Assembly (NCBI GenBank): GCA_965232105.1
Contig: OZ246956.1
Location: 310,001-374,000 of the forward strand
DNA length: 64,000 bases
From: Multivorans sp965232105
GTDB lineage: Bacteria; Acidobacteriota; Thermoanaerobaculia; Multivoradales; Multivoraceae
Direction of reading: 5' to 3'
Shown: positions 7,616-15,565 of the stretch, one piece after another
Numbering within the stretch: the first letter of the stretch is position 1
How the letters are laid out: every line of letters begins with the position of its first letter
Notes under the pieces: model-generated
What the model saw: only the letters and a program-made list of their open reading frames with translations
Told to the model about the DNA's origin: nothing
Databases searched by the model: none
Made by a program: the position numbers and the translations under genes

Positions 7616-8695
7616 ATGACTCCCACCCGCGCGAAGGCGCGCACGAAGCCAGTCGGCCGCAAGGAAGCCCGAAAGCAAGACATCGAGGGCGCACTCACCC
7701 AGATCGAACGCCAGTTCGGCAAGGGCGCGATCATGCGCCTCGGCGAACAGGAAAACCTCGGTATCGAATCGATCTCGACCGGTTCACTGGCCGTCGACGC
7801 CGCCATCGGCACCGGCGGCTTCCCGCGCGGCCGCGTCGTCGAGGTCTACGGTCCGGAATCGAGCGGCAAGACGACCCTGGCCCTGTCCGTCGTCGGACAG
7901 GCCCAGCGCACCGGCGGCTCGGCCGCCTTCATCGACGCGGAGCACGCGCTGGATGCCGAGTACGCCGAGAAGATCGGCGTGAACATCGACGACCTCCTGG
8001 TGTCCCAGCCGGACAGCGGCGAGCAGGCGCTGGAGATCGCCGAAATGCTGGTCCGTTCGAACGCGCTCGACATCGTGGTGATCGACTCGGTTGCCGCCCT
8101 CGTGCCGCGCGCCGAACTGGAAGGCGAGATGGGGGATTCCCATGTCGGCCTCCAGGCCCGTCTCATGTCCCAGGCGCTCCGCAAGCTGACCGCGATCATC
8201 GCCAGGTCGCGGACGACCGTCGTGTTCATCAACCAGATCCGCGAGAAGATCGGGGTCATGTTCGGCTCGCCCGAGACGACGACGGGGGGCCGGGCGCTCA
8301 AGTTCTACTCTTCCGTCCGCATCGACATCCGGCGCATCGGCGCGCTGAAAGACGGCGACCAGGTGGTCGGCTCCCGGGTGCGGATCAAGGTGGTCAAGAA
8401 CAAGGTCGCGCCGCCGTTCCGTCTCGCCGAGTTCGACATCGACTACGGCGAGGGCATCTCCCGGGTCGGCGAGCTGATCGACCTCGGCATCCAGCACAAG
8501 CGCGTCCTGAAGAGCGGCGCCTGGTTCTCGGCCGGCGACGTCCGGCTCGGCCAGGGCCGCGAGAACGCGAAGCAGTTCCTCCGCGACAACGCGGACCTCG
8601 CCGACGAGATCGAGGCGCACCTCCGCTCCGAGATGGGACTGCCGCCGATCGTCGTTGCGGCCGAGTCCGGCGAGCGGGCGGCGGCTGCCGGCTAG
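7616..8695 (+). CDS. recA: Recombinase RecA
   Basis: DNA-dependent ATPase that forms the filament for homologous recombination and triggers LexA cleavage. Of 359 residues, the Walker A motif GPESSGKT is at 79-86, Walker B lies in the IVVIDSVAALVP block, and the L2 region contains INQIREKIGVMFGSPETTTGG. The start follows a GAGGAACGAGAACCC leader and a basic N-terminal extension typical of GC-rich lineages. I searched the 233-base upstream gap by eye and found no convincing LexA box of either the CTG-N10-CAG or the GAAC-N4-GTTC type. Confidence 0.98.
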   Translation: MTPTRAKARTKPVGRKEARKQDIEGALTQIERQFGKGAIMRLGEQENLGIESISTGSLAVDAAIGTGGFPRGRVVEVYGPESSGKTTLALSVVGQAQRTGGSAAFIDAEHALDAEYAEKIGVNIDDLLVSQPDSGEQALEIAEMLVRSNALDIVVIDSVAALVPRAELEGEMGDSHVGLQARLMSQALRKLTAIIARSRTTVVFINQIREKIGVMFGSPETTTGGRALKFYSSVRIDIRRIGALKDGDQVVGSRVRIKVVKNKVAPPFRLAEFDIDYGEGISRVGELIDLGIQHKRVLKSGAWFSAGDVRLGQGRENAKQFLRDNADLADEIEAHLRSEMGLPPIVVAAESGERAAAAG

Positions 8696-8738
8696 GGCGC
8701 GGCGGCGCGGCGCGGAGGAGGGCTCACCCGCCCGTCTT

Positions 8739-8901
8739 GGGGTCAGGAGGGGTCAGCTCCCAGGTGGCGTGAGCGCTTGAGAGGAGATGGGGAGGGGGTG
8801 CGCTCACTCCGCTTCACTCGCTCCGGTTGGTCGGTGATGAGTGCGATGTCGTCGAGCGTCGCTCGTTCAGAGGCACCTGGGAGCTGACCCCTCCTGACCC
8901 C
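8739..8901. mobile_element. MITE-like element A with perfect 28-base terminal inverted repeats
   Basis: 8739-8766 and 8874-8901 are exact reverse complements over 28 bases (outer end GGGGTCAGGAGGGGTC), giving a 163-base element with no credible gene. Its interior carries a block, on the minus strand CCGGAGCGAGTGAAGCGGAG, that is also found inside element B at 32230-32396. No target-site duplication is visible. It is probably a non-autonomous element moved by a transposase elsewhere in the genome. With the two REP copies it fills the 442-base gap between recA and the next gene, where I see no other feature. Confidence 0.7.
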
Positions 8902-8983
8902 GACTGGGCTGGACGGCGGTGCCGAGTGCCAGGCCGGGCGCCGACCTGTCCCTGGACGAGCCACCGTTGCAGGGCGATGCCGC

Positions 8984-9010
8984 ACTGGGTGCGCCGACGT
9001 CCTCGTCGGC
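8984..9010 (-). repeat. REP-like palindromic repeat (copy 2, left half of an inverted pair)
   Basis: 27 bases with stem GCCGAC/GTCGGC and, on the minus strand, the tail GGCGCACCCAGT. It faces copy 3 across a 27-base spacer that itself contains the short hairpin CCGCC/GGCGG. Confidence 0.75.
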
Positions 9011-9037
9011 TGCCGCCGAAGGCGGCCAGGAACACGC

Positions 9038-9063
9038 GCCGGCCGAAGGCCGGCTCACCCAGT
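9038..9063 (+). repeat. REP-like palindromic repeat (copy 3, right half of an inverted pair)
   Basis: 26 bases, stem GCCGGCC/GGCCGGC with a short GAA-type loop and tail CTCACCCAGT. Copies 2 and 3 in inverted orientation form a REPIN-like doublet at 8984-9063, upstream of the 998-residue gene. Confidence 0.75.
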
Positions 9064-9137
9064 ACTGGGAATCTGGGCGGCCTTTCAGTGTTATCCGGGC
9101 TAGGGTTCGACCCTTGGGCTGGAACTGACCGAAGCAA

Positions 9138-12134
9138 GTGATGAAACAAGCTCTTCTTGCAACTGCACTCCTGCTCGCTGGCGCCCTGCCAGTGGCCGGG
9201 CAGTTGCCGTGCAACCCCTGCGTGGGGCTGGCGACTGACGACCCCGAAGGAGTCGCGGAGGTTCTGGGAACGCTGCCGGAAGTGCCAGAGGAGGCGCTTC
9301 TGGTGGTGAAGTGGCCGGTCGATCTCGTGGATGAGGCCGGGATTGATGCGGCGGCCGAGGCGGCGACGCGGTTGCGGGGCAGCGGTGCAACGCCGTGGTA
9401 CGCGGTTCGCTTCGCCGATCCCCCGCCGGCGGCCGACCGCGGCGACGAACTGGTGACGGAGCTGCAGCGGCTCGCCGACCTCGCGCGGACCGCGTCGCCC
9501 GGCGCCTTCTTCCAGATCATCTGGCCGGTGGCGCTTCAGGACGAACCGGTACAAGTCCAGGAGTACGCCCTCGCCCTGAAACGTGCCGCGGTGGCGGTCT
9601 CCGGCGCACAGCCCGATGCCCTCGTCGTCTCCCAGTCCTTTGCCGCCGATGACGGTTTGATTCGCAGCCTCTACGGGCAGGAACTCGACGCCTATCTGGA
9701 CGGCGTCTCGTTCAGCGTCGACGGAGCGACCGGCGAGATCGACCTGGCCGCACTCAGGCGATTGCTCCGCGACCTGGATCCGGACGCCCTGATGGCGGTC
9801 GAGGGCGGCCCGGCGGCCGCCGGGGACGTCGGCGGCGACCTGCTCGTGCGCGCCGCGGCCGAGGCCGAGGCCGGCGCCACCCTGTCCCTGTTCACCCTCG
9901 CCGGCGACGGGGACGCCGACCGAGCGGCCGTTCAAGCCGCCCGCCTGATCGCTCAGGAGTTTTCGGGCGACGTCGCCTTCGATCCCTACTCGACGCCCTC
10001 GGGTGCTACGGCCTGGAGCTTCGTCCACGGCGAGGATCTGAGCCTGCGAATCGTCGTGTCGCCACCGGCGGGCGCGCCGGTCACGCTCCGCTTCAGCGAC
10101 CGGCAGCTCGGCTCAGCCGCCCGCTTCGACCTCGCGACCGGCGAGACCGACCTGCTGTTCGGCGGCCGGCGCACCCGAAGCGGCTATCAACTCGAACTGG
10201 CCGAAACGGAGGGTCCCTTCGTCTTCCGACTCGAGCGAGACTTAGCGGTCAACCTGGACGGGGCGGAGAGCATCGAGGAGGCGTTGACGGTCGCCGACAC
10301 GCGCCAGGCGCCGGTCGGCGAGATCCTGAGGCGGCTGCAGGCCTTCGAGGACGATCAGTCGAGGCGGATCGCGAACTACAGCGCGACGAACACGACCTCG
10401 CTGCGCTTCCAGCTCGGCACCGGCATCCAGACGGTCGACGTGACCTTCCAGGGCCCCTTCTTCTTCCGCCAGGAATCCAGTCGCGGCGTCTGCGCCGCGC
10501 TGGCGGACGGGAAAAGGCCTGGTTCATGCAAGGCCGGTTTCGACTGGGCCTGGGACAACTTCTACGTCAACGGCATCCGCTGGCGGCGCAAGAAGATCCC
10601 CGAGATCCCCCTGATCCAGCCGGAAAAGGCGGCCGCGATGCCTGCCGCGATCACCTTCACGAAGGAGTATCGCTACCGGCTGCGTGGCACCGCGACCGTC
10701 GAGGGCCGGGACACCTGGGTCGTGGACTTCGAGCCGGCGGCTGCGCTGGCCGAGGGCCGCAGCCTGTTCCGCGGCACGGTGTGGGTGGACCGCGAGCTCT
10801 ACGCCCGGGTGAAGACCCGCGCGGTCCAGCTCGGTCTGACCGGCGACGTCCTCTCGAATGACGAAACGACGTTCTACACCCCGGTCGACGAGAAAGGCGA
10901 GCCGGCGGCGTGGGAGCGGTCCTCGTACTGGCTGCCGGCCCGCGTCGTCAGCCAGCGGCTGTTCTCGCTGCTGAACGCGACGACGGTCGTCGAGGGGTTG
11001 ACCGAACTTACCGGCATCCGGATCAATCCCAGCGACTTCGAAACCCGCCGGCAGGCGGTCCTGGCCTCCGAGGCGACGATGGTGCGCGACACGGAAGTGG
11101 GGCTTCGCTACCTGGCCATGGACAGCGAAACCGGCGAACGGGCGGTCAAGGAGGACGACAAGACCCGGATGTTCATCCTCGGCGGCGCCTTCTACGACGA
11201 GGCCCAAGACGGCCCCCTGCCGCTGGGCGGCGTGAACTGGCTCGCCTTCGACTGGCGGGGAACGGGAATGCAGGCCGACCTGTTCATCGCCGGTCCACTG
11301 ATCCTCGCCGATGTCGCGAACCCGAGCCTGTTCGGCTCCCGCTGGGATGCTGGCGTCGACCTCTTCGCGCTCGCCTTCGCGGGCCAGGACACCCTCTACC
11401 GCGACGGCCAGGAGGCGCCGCGGGAGAACGTGGAACGGCTGCGCCCGAACATGGACTTCAGCCTCGGCCGGCCGCTCGGCAGCTACACCAAGCTCGACTT
11501 CCGCTACGAGCTGTCCTGGAACAATTTCCAGCGAGCCGACGAGACCGGCGAGGACTTCGTCCTGCCCGCGGATCACCTGAGCCACAGCCTGGGCACCACC
11601 CTCCGCTACACGCGTTCCGGCTACCGACTGGTGCTCGGCGGCACCTGGAACCGGCGAGGCGACTGGGAACCCTGGGGCCTGGGCGGCGCCAACGTGACCC
11701 CGGACACCTACACGCTCTGGAACGTGGGCGTCGCGAAGACCTGGCACCTGCCGAAGTTCCAGAAGATCGGCCTGTCCTTCGAGTACGTGGACGGCGCCGA
11801 CCTGGACCGTTTCAGCAAGTACGAGTTCGGGTTCTTCTCCGACGTCACCGTCCACGGCTACCAGAGCGACAAGGTGCGCGCCGAGAGCGCGACGGCCGCC
11901 CACCTCACGTACGGCTTCGAACTCGGTCAGCTCTTCCGCATCGACCTGGTCGGCGACGCCGCCTGGGCGACGGACATGGCCTCCGGCCTGGACAACGAAC
12001 TGCTCGCCGGCGCCGGTATCGTCGGCACCTTCATCGGCCCGTGGGGCACGGTGGTCAACATGGATGTCGGCACCGCCCTCGTCGGCCCCGACGACGGCTG
12101 GAGCGCCTTCATCGCCGTCCTCAAGCTGTTCTAG
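9138..12134 (+). CDS. Predicted outer-membrane protein, three-part, function unknown
   Basis: 998 residues, with a clear signal peptide (MMKQALLATALLLAGALPVAGQ). Residues about 25-370 look like an alpha/beta, possibly TIM-barrel-like, extracellular domain (WPVDLVDEAGIDAAAE, FFQIIWPVALQDEPV). Residues about 400-640 form a beta-rich region whose RYRLRGTATVEGRDTWVVDF and LFRGTVWVDRELYARVKT strands resemble LolA/outer-membrane-sorting folds. Residues about 660-998 look like a transmembrane beta-barrel with alternating aromatic strands, ending in Phe (VLKLF), as outer-membrane barrels do. The tandem ATGATG at 9138-9143 leaves the exact start open. An Smr-domain gene follows eight bases after the stop. 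I do not recognise a named family. Confidence 0.75.
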   Translation: MMKQALLATALLLAGALPVAGQLPCNPCVGLATDDPEGVAEVLGTLPEVPEEALLVVKWPVDLVDEAGIDAAAEAATRLRGSGATPWYAVRFADPPPAADRGDELVTELQRLADLARTASPGAFFQIIWPVALQDEPVQVQEYALALKRAAVAVSGAQPDALVVSQSFAADDGLIRSLYGQELDAYLDGVSFSVDGATGEIDLAALRRLLRDLDPDALMAVEGGPAAAGDVGGDLLVRAAAEAEAGATLSLFTLAGDGDADRAAVQAARLIAQEFSGDVAFDPYSTPSGATAWSFVHGEDLSLRIVVSPPAGAPVTLRFSDRQLGSAARFDLATGETDLLFGGRRTRSGYQLELAETEGPFVFRLERDLAVNLDGAESIEEALTVADTRQAPVGEILRRLQAFEDDQSRRIANYSATNTTSLRFQLGTGIQTVDVTFQGPFFFRQESSRGVCAALADGKRPGSCKAGFDWAWDNFYVNGIRWRRKKIPEIPLIQPEKAAAMPAAITFTKEYRYRLRGTATVEGRDTWVVDFEPAAALAEGRSLFRGTVWVDRELYARVKTRAVQLGLTGDVLSNDETTFYTPVDEKGEPAAWERSSYWLPARVVSQRLFSLLNATTVVEGLTELTGIRINPSDFETRRQAVLASEATMVRDTEVGLRYLAMDSETGERAVKEDDKTRMFILGGAFYDEAQDGPLPLGGVNWLAFDWRGTGMQADLFIAGPLILADVANPSLFGSRWDAGVDLFALAFAGQDTLYRDGQEAPRENVERLRPNMDFSLGRPLGSYTKLDFRYELSWNNFQRADETGEDFVLPADHLSHSLGTTLRYTRSGYRLVLGGTWNRRGDWEPWGLGGANVTPDTYTLWNVGVAKTWHLPKFQKIGLSFEYVDGADLDRFSKYEFGFFSDVTVHGYQSDKVRAESATAAHLTYGFELGQLFRIDLVGDAAWATDMASGLDNELLAGAGIVGTFIGPWGTVVNMDVGTALVGPDDGWSAFIAVLKLF

Positions 12135-12142
12135 GAGTTGCC

Positions 12143-12439
12143 ATGGCCCCCGAAGACGATTTCGCGCCGGACATGGACGAAGTCGTCGAGGTGCCCATCG
12201 GCGATGAGATCGACCTCCATCCCTTCCAGCCCCGGGAGGTGAAGGACGTAGTCGAGAGCTACCTCGACGCCGCCTACGAGAAAGGCTTCCGGGAGGTCCG
12301 CATCATCCACGGCCGGGGGATCGGCGTGCAGCGCCAGATCGTCCGCAAGGTGCTGGAGCGCGACCCGCGGGTCGTGTCGTTCAGAAGCGGCGGCCCCGGC
12401 GGCGGCGGATGGGGCGCCACCGTGGCTCGGCTGAGCTAG
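12143..12439 (+). CDS. Smr-domain protein
   Basis: 98-residue single-domain protein with the Smr (small MutS-related) fold. It has the DLHPFQPREV motif near 26, VRIIHGRGIG near 50 and a C-terminal Gly-rich segment. Stand-alone Smr domains can have nicking endonuclease or RNA-cleaving activity; which applies here cannot be said. GGAG precedes the ATG, which is eight bases after the preceding stop, so it is co-transcribed with the outer-membrane protein gene although no functional link is obvious. Confidence 0.9.
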   Translation: MAPEDDFAPDMDEVVEVPIGDEIDLHPFQPREVKDVVESYLDAAYEKGFREVRIIHGRGIGVQRQIVRKVLERDPRVVSFRSGGPGGGGWGATVARLS

Positions 12440-12451
12440 CGGCGGTCCCGC

Positions 12452-13012
12452 TCAGCCCTCGTAGGGCGCCGGCCGGGCCGAGCCCCGGCGCGCCCACAGC
12501 ATGCCGAGGCCGAACGCGATCAGCGGCGTTGCGATCAGCAGGTCGGAAGCGCTCACGCTGTACACGGGCTCCGAAGCGAGGGCCTCTGCCGCGGTCCCCT
12601 CGGGGCCGGGCGCCTCGCCGCCGAGAAGCTCCGTCACCGCGGCGCCGGCATCCGGCCGCTCGGCGCGCAACTGGTAGGCGAGCCAGCCCCCGAGGGTCAC
12701 GCCCGCGAGCAGGAACTGGGCGCTCGCCCGCTTCAAGTCCGATTCGGCCTCCCGGTGGGCATGCTCCCGCTCGCTCGACGTGAGGTCCGCGTCCTCGACG
12801 CGCTCCCATCGTTCCGCCTCGATCTCCGCCCGGCGCCGGGTCGCCGCGATGCCGCTGAAGAAGCCGACCGCCGCCACCAGCACGTGCAGGACCCAGACTA
12901 GGCCAGGAGCGACTTGGGGGATGATCTGGACGCCGGCGACCGTGAGGACAGCCAGACCCAGGAAGACCGCCGACCAGACGACGGCGATGCTCTGCAGACG
13001 CCGCAAGTTCAT
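12452..13012 (-). CDS. Predicted inner-membrane protein, unknown function
   Basis: 186 residues. Hydrophobic segments lie at about 8-28 and 36-56, a charged helix rich in Arg/Glu spans about 58-95 (RRRAEIEAERWERVEDADL), another hydrophobic segment is at about 98-112, and a last one is near 158-172 with a basic tail. No recognised domain. It is convergent with the Smr gene (12 bases between stops) and lies downstream of the three-gene module in the same direction, separated by 64 bases. Confidence 0.7.
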   Translation of the reverse strand: MNLRRLQSIAVVWSAVFLGLAVLTVAGVQIIPQVAPGLVWVLHVLVAAVGFFSGIAATRRRAEIEAERWERVEDADLTSSEREHAHREAESDLKRASAQFLLAGVTLGGWLAYQLRAERPDAGAAVTELLGGEAPGPEGTAAEALASEPVYSVSASDLLIATPLIAFGLGMLWARRGSARPAPYEG

Positions 13013-13076
13013 CTAACGCCATATCTTACGCGCCATGAACACGCGCTTCACCGAAGGCGGCGTGCGAATCAGGCCA

Positions 13077-14159
13077 TCAGGCGGGAAGCTCTTCGCCTAG
13101 CCAGACCGCCGCACCTAAGGTCTCGACGGTCCAATTCTCCGCATCATCGAGACTTCTACGCAGGCGAACTGCGCCGAACTCCTGCGCATCGCGGCGGATC
13201 TCAGCGCCCATCTCTCGAAGTGTTCGCTCGACAGCCTGGCTTTGTTCTTTCCTCTTCCGGGCCCGGACCGGCGGCGCCGTCGCGTAGGCGCGCGGCGTCT
13301 GCCCTACGATTCGGCTTTGGTCCGCCTTCGTTGGAAGGAATCCTCCGCCCCTCATCCAAGGCGTGAGGATCGCCACCGGCGAGTGCGTCAGCATTCGCTC
13401 CCACACTCCCGGTTCATGAGCACTTTCTGCGCCGTGGTGCGGTAGCTTGAACGCCGACGCCACGCCTTCTGGCCTCGTTCCCCGGCCCAGAATACGCTGC
13501 CAGCCAGTTCGCTCGAGATCTGCCCCCAACAGGGCAACGCCCCCCGCACTGCGGACCCAAAGCACGACGGACGCCTCGTTAGGCGACAACACCGGGATCC
13601 GCTTCTTCGTAGTGCCATGGTCAGGCAGCAGCCTTGTCAACGACTCCAAGAAGCGGCTGAAGGCGGCGTCGTCCGGCGAAAGCGCCCATACCTCTGCACC
13701 GGAAATCCTCTGGAGCAGGCGGTCTGCCAGGGCCCACGTTGGCTTTCTCGATTCGGCGAGGTGGCTGAACACTTCGTGCAACTCCCTCACCCCTGACGAT
13801 ACGCGTGAGCGTGACCGCGCTTCGCTCCGCCCAACCGCAGCCAGGAACTCCTCGGTCCGCAAGGCGCCTGAGCAGCAGAAACGCGCCCTGCGACAACGAG
13901 CCACGACTTGGGCCATGCCCTTGATGTGATCGTCGTGCCAGTGGGTCGCAACGACGGATCGCACAGACTCCGCCGGGTCGATGCCAAGATCCTCTAGGTA
14001 ACACAACGGACGAGGCGCTCCTTCGGAATCGACGCAGGAGTCTACGATCATCCATGCGCCACGTCCCAGGTGGACGACAACGCTCTCGCCGTACCCCGGC
14101 CCGATCAAAGTGAGCTCGAACTCTTCGGGGGCCGGAGCAAGGCCTAGGCTTGAGCTCAC
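13077..14159 (-). CDS. Metallo-beta-lactamase-fold protein, ComEC/Rec2-like (module gene 3)
   Basis: Soluble MBL-fold protein of about 360 residues. The metal motif THWHDDHIKGM (His73, His75, Asp77, His78), an Asp in LLGADLERTGW and LPHHGAES further on match the layout of ComEC/Rec2-type MBL domains, with no signal peptide or membrane segment. The frame is open to an ATG at 14192, but the GTG at 14159 overlaps the upstream stop as GTGA, so coupled initiation there is preferred. It is the last gene of a tight three-gene unit. Substrate is unknown; a nuclease or phosphodiesterase is plausible from the fold. Confidence 0.85.
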   Translation of the reverse strand: MSSSLGLAPAPEEFELTLIGPGYGESVVVHLGRGAWMIVDSCVDSEGAPRPLCYLEDLGIDPAESVRSVVATHWHDDHIKGMAQVVARCRRARFCCSGALRTEEFLAAVGRSEARSRSRVSSGVRELHEVFSHLAESRKPTWALADRLLQRISGAEVWALSPDDAAFSRFLESLTRLLPDHGTTKKRIPVLSPNEASVVLWVRSAGGVALLGADLERTGWQRILGRGTRPEGVASAFKLPHHGAESAHEPGVWERMLTHSPVAILTPWMRGGGFLPTKADQSRIVGQTPRAYATAPPVRARKRKEQSQAVERTLREMGAEIRRDAQEFGAVRLRRSLDDAENWTVETLGAAVWLGEELPA

Positions 14160-14737
14160 AGACCGAACTTGTCCATGACCTCCCGAGCCCATTCGCTGCC
14201 GTCGTGCTCGTCGGTGGAAGTCACTGCCGGAAGGTCCCGAAAAACGATCTGCGAAACGCGCCGCTTGGACCCGGCCGGAGAGCGTTCATGACCGATCACC
14301 CACCTGAAGACACTGCCGACCCCTATGCGCTCGCGATCTCCGTGCGCGATCTCCTGAAGCGGAATCGTCGCTTCCGCGGAGTCGTAACGGTCCCCGGCGG
14401 CCACGTCGAGGATCCGCGCCTCGAACGTCTCGGATCCGATCCCGACCACGAAGCCCTCCCACTCCCGAAGAGGGTGAAGCGTAGGCTGGAGGCTAGCGAG
14501 ATCGGGTCTGTGTGCGGGAGTCTTCCGGAAGTCCACGTTCTCGGAGTTTCCGAACGACGTGCTCAGAGAACTCTGGTGTGGCTGAGCATCGGTGCTCCCA
14601 GTGAGGTCGAGACGAAGATCCTCGACAAGAAGAACGATCGGCTCACTCTGTAGACGGGCCTCTTTCCCCATCGGTTCGTTCCCGTCGACTGACTCCGATC
14701 CCGTAGGCCGTCGCTCGGCAGCGGCAGAAAAGGACAT
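14156..14737 (-). CDS. Unrecognised protein (module gene 2)
   Basis: 193 residues. The first 85 are Ser/Thr/Gln-rich and probably poorly structured. The rest is a compact beta-rich domain with WEGFVVGIGSETFEARILD near 93, a central IPLQEIAHGDRERIGVG and GSVFRWVIGHERSPAG followed by RRVSQIVFRDLP. I do not recognise a family; the domain reads like a small barrel fold. Its ATG overlaps the upstream stop as TGATG and its stop overlaps the next start as GTGA, so stoichiometric production with both neighbours is likely. Base composition looks somewhat less GC-rich than the surrounding housekeeping genes. Confidence 0.75.
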   Translation of the reverse strand: MSFSAAAERRPTGSESVDGNEPMGKEARLQSEPIVLLVEDLRLDLTGSTDAQPHQSSLSTSFGNSENVDFRKTPAHRPDLASLQPTLHPLREWEGFVVGIGSETFEARILDVAAGDRYDSAEATIPLQEIAHGDRERIGVGSVFRWVIGHERSPAGSKRRVSQIVFRDLPAVTSTDEHDGSEWAREVMDKFGL

Positions 14738-15429
14738 CAGCCTTCCACCTCGGCGAGGGACATGACCTGGTCAATCAAGCCTTCGCTGCGTTTCGTCGAC
14801 TCCTCAAACTCTCGCTCAAGCTTCTCGATCAGGACACTCCCTCCTCCTTCGCCGCTCCCGTCAGCCGTGTAATGATCGTTGACACGCACGTAAACGCCCG
14901 AGTTCCCGAGGCGGGAAGAAGGCTCTACCGTCACGTCGATGCGGTCGTCCGAAGGCCTTTCCTCGACCCGGTGCTGCCTCATGGTAAGCGAAATCATCCC
15001 GCCATGAGTGCCGTCTGGTTCGATGTCTCTTCCCCACTCGCCCCAAGGGTCGGTGGGGGCCAGCTTCCGACCGATGCGGTCCCGCTGAGCGGCGCTCCGG
15101 ACCCGAAAGTGGACTTCTCGGTTGATCCCGAGCGCCTTGAGCGGGGTGTGAGGTAGCAACTCTCGAAACGTGCGCACCACGAGGTCGCTCACCCGGATCG
15201 TTGGTGCCTGCGAAGTCTCGGCGACGAACTTGTCGGGACGAACGCCCAGCTTCAACCACTCTGCGGCGAACTCCGTAACGCTGGAGTGGGCCACGCCCAG
15301 CTCGGCACTCTCGACAGCCGCCTTGGGCAAGAGGCCCTGCAAGCCGAACCAGGCAGGGGTGAAGATGGCCGGATTGAATGACCCAAGCAGCACGACACTT
15401 ACACCGCTGATCTCCGGCTCGATTCGCAC
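14737..15429 (-). CDS. Unrecognised protein, possibly TIGR04255-like (module gene 1)
   Basis: 230 residues from a GTG start; an in-frame TAA lies 13 codons upstream with no ATG between. Features are SVVLLGSFNPAIFTPAWF near 12-28, the segment ALGINREVHFRV near 98, a WGEWGRDIEPDG loop, and a C-terminal helix rich in Glu and Lys. The GINxxxHF segment reminds me of the sporadically distributed TIGR04255 family, but the match is weak and from memory. It is the first gene of the three-gene unit, so the promoter should lie in the 136 bases between it and the TRAP transporter stop. Confidence 0.7.
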   Translation of the reverse strand: MRIEPEISGVSVVLLGSFNPAIFTPAWFGLQGLLPKAAVESAELGVAHSSVTEFAAEWLKLGVRPDKFVAETSQAPTIRVSDLVVRTFRELLPHTPLKALGINREVHFRVRSAAQRDRIGRKLAPTDPWGEWGRDIEPDGTHGGMISLTMRQHRVEERPSDDRIDVTVEPSSRLGNSGVYVRVNDHYTADGSGEGGGSVLIEKLEREFEESTKRSEGLIDQVMSLAEVEG

Positions 15430-15565
15430 TATGTCGTCTCCGTCGGTCGTCCAGCCAGAGCGCCCTTAGACACCCGGCGGCTCCGGACGATACATGACCT
15501 TCCCCGCCGCGCCCCAGTGCCAAAGGGCTCCCGCACAGCCTTCACGTCGTCGAAGCAAGTCCTGA

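Noticed and set aside
8874..8910. Target-site duplication of MITE-like element A
   Set aside because: The bases outside the two arms do not match for more than one or two positions.
14861..15523. Alternative minus-strand frame over module gene 1
   Set aside because: Its translation is Arg/Gly-rich without hydrophobic patterning, and it would break the TGATG coupling with gene 2.
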